This document shows, piece by piece, positions 5,368-5,663 of a stretch of 5,663 nucleotides of DNA. The stretch's first letter is position 1. Every line of letters begins with the position of its first letter. The DNA lies in assembly GCA_021443945.1 (NCBI GenBank), contig JABUSF010000011.1:34453-40115 (forward strand), read 5' to 3'. This DNA comes from Ileibacterium sp. GTDB taxonomy: Bacteria > Bacillota_I > Bacilli_A > Erysipelotrichales > Erysipelotrichaceae. Made by a program: the position numbers and the translations under genes. The notes below the pieces were generated by a model. It saw only the letters and a list, made by a program, of their open reading frames with translations. It was not told where the DNA came from and searched no databases.

Positions 5368-5663
5368 ATGGATTTTCGTAAAGAAGCACTGAAATATAAA
5401 GATGATTTTTTAAAGGATCTGAACGCCCTTGTTTCCATTGAATCAACAAGAGACAAGGAGCATGCTGCAAAGGGCATGCCGTTTGGACCAAACCCTGCCA
5501 AAGCTCTGGAAACCATGCTGGACATGGGAAAAAGAGACGGCTTTGAAACAGAGAACGTTGATGGCTATGCGGGTGTCATCCGCTATGGCGACAAAGAAGA
5601 ATCTGTCGGCATTTTAGGCCATCTTGATATTGTCCCACTAGGGGACGGATGGACAAAGGATCC
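5368..5663 (+). CDS. pepV: PepV-like M20 family dipeptidase, 3' truncated
   Basis: The first 98 codons are present and the gene runs off the window. The N-terminal helix with DDFLKDLNALVSIEST, the GPNPAKALETML segment, KRDGFETENVDGYAG (55-69) and GILGHLDIVPLGDGW (81-95) follow the start of Lactobacillus PepV closely. H85 and D87 of GHLD are the zinc ligand and the adjacent catalytic-region Asp of M20 peptidases. By family, it is a cytosolic zinc dipeptidase that splits dipeptides (including beta-Ala-His type) during peptide nitrogen use. The related succinyl-diaminopimelate desuccinylase DapE is less likely because of the PepV-specific N-terminal region. AGAGGT (5357-5362) lies five bases before the ATG and fixes the start. 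It is a new transcription unit after the pnp terminator. The later ligands and lid domain are outside the window. Confidence 0.88.
   Translation, partial: MDFRKEALKYKDDFLKDLNALVSIESTRDKEHAAKGMPFGPNPAKALETMLDMGKRDGFETENVDGYAGVIRYGDKEESVGILGHLDIVPLGDGWTKD

Noticed and set aside
5658..5663. GGATCC at the exact right end of the window, suggesting a cloning junction
   Set aside because: The same hexamer occurs several times inside the window and the coding frame continues naturally into the PepV motif, so it is most likely coincidence.

Overview
The window looks like an ordinary chromosomal housekeeping segment of a Gram-positive bacterium of the phylum Bacillota. The evidence is a PNPase and an S15 of Bacillota type, a PepV-type dipeptidase, strong AGGAGG-like ribosome binding sites, compact intrinsic terminators and extended -10 promoters. 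Base composition is near balanced by eye. A lineage such as Erysipelotrichia is possible, but that is a guess. I found no mobile element, CRISPR array, tRNA or rRNA.

Layout from left to right: (1) a 5'-truncated hemW (radical SAM heme chaperone family) runs to 1092. (2) A strong extended -10 promoter overlaps the hemW stop codon and feeds a structured leader, then rpsO (ribosomal protein S15, 1183-1446), closed by a terminator at about 1469-1500. (3) A small convergent gene of unknown function (1712 down to 1509, minus strand) shares that terminator. (4) A promoter region in which two opposing promoters appear to overlap (about 1729-1762) leads right to an orphan lipoprotein gene (1843-2835) with its own terminator. 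(5) A 179-base intergenic region carries the pnp promoter and a notable set of repeats, including a 9-bp inverted repeat that covers the pnp ribosome binding site. (6) pnp (polynucleotide phosphorylase, 3015-5234) ends in a terminator. (7) The 5' end of a pepV-like M20 dipeptidase gene starts at 5368 and runs off the window.

The rpsO-to-pnp order is a classic bacterial arrangement (E. coli, B. subtilis), but here a small minus-strand gene and a lipoprotein gene lie between them, so the two must be expressed from separate promoters. Both products are known for feedback control of their own mRNA in other bacteria, and both genes here have leader sequences with perfect inverted repeats near or over the translation start region. 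These two leaders are the most interesting signals in the window. In each case the predicted start of transcription falls inside the 5' arm of the repeat, so whether the full structure is in the main mRNA is uncertain. I see no convincing new multi-gene system.
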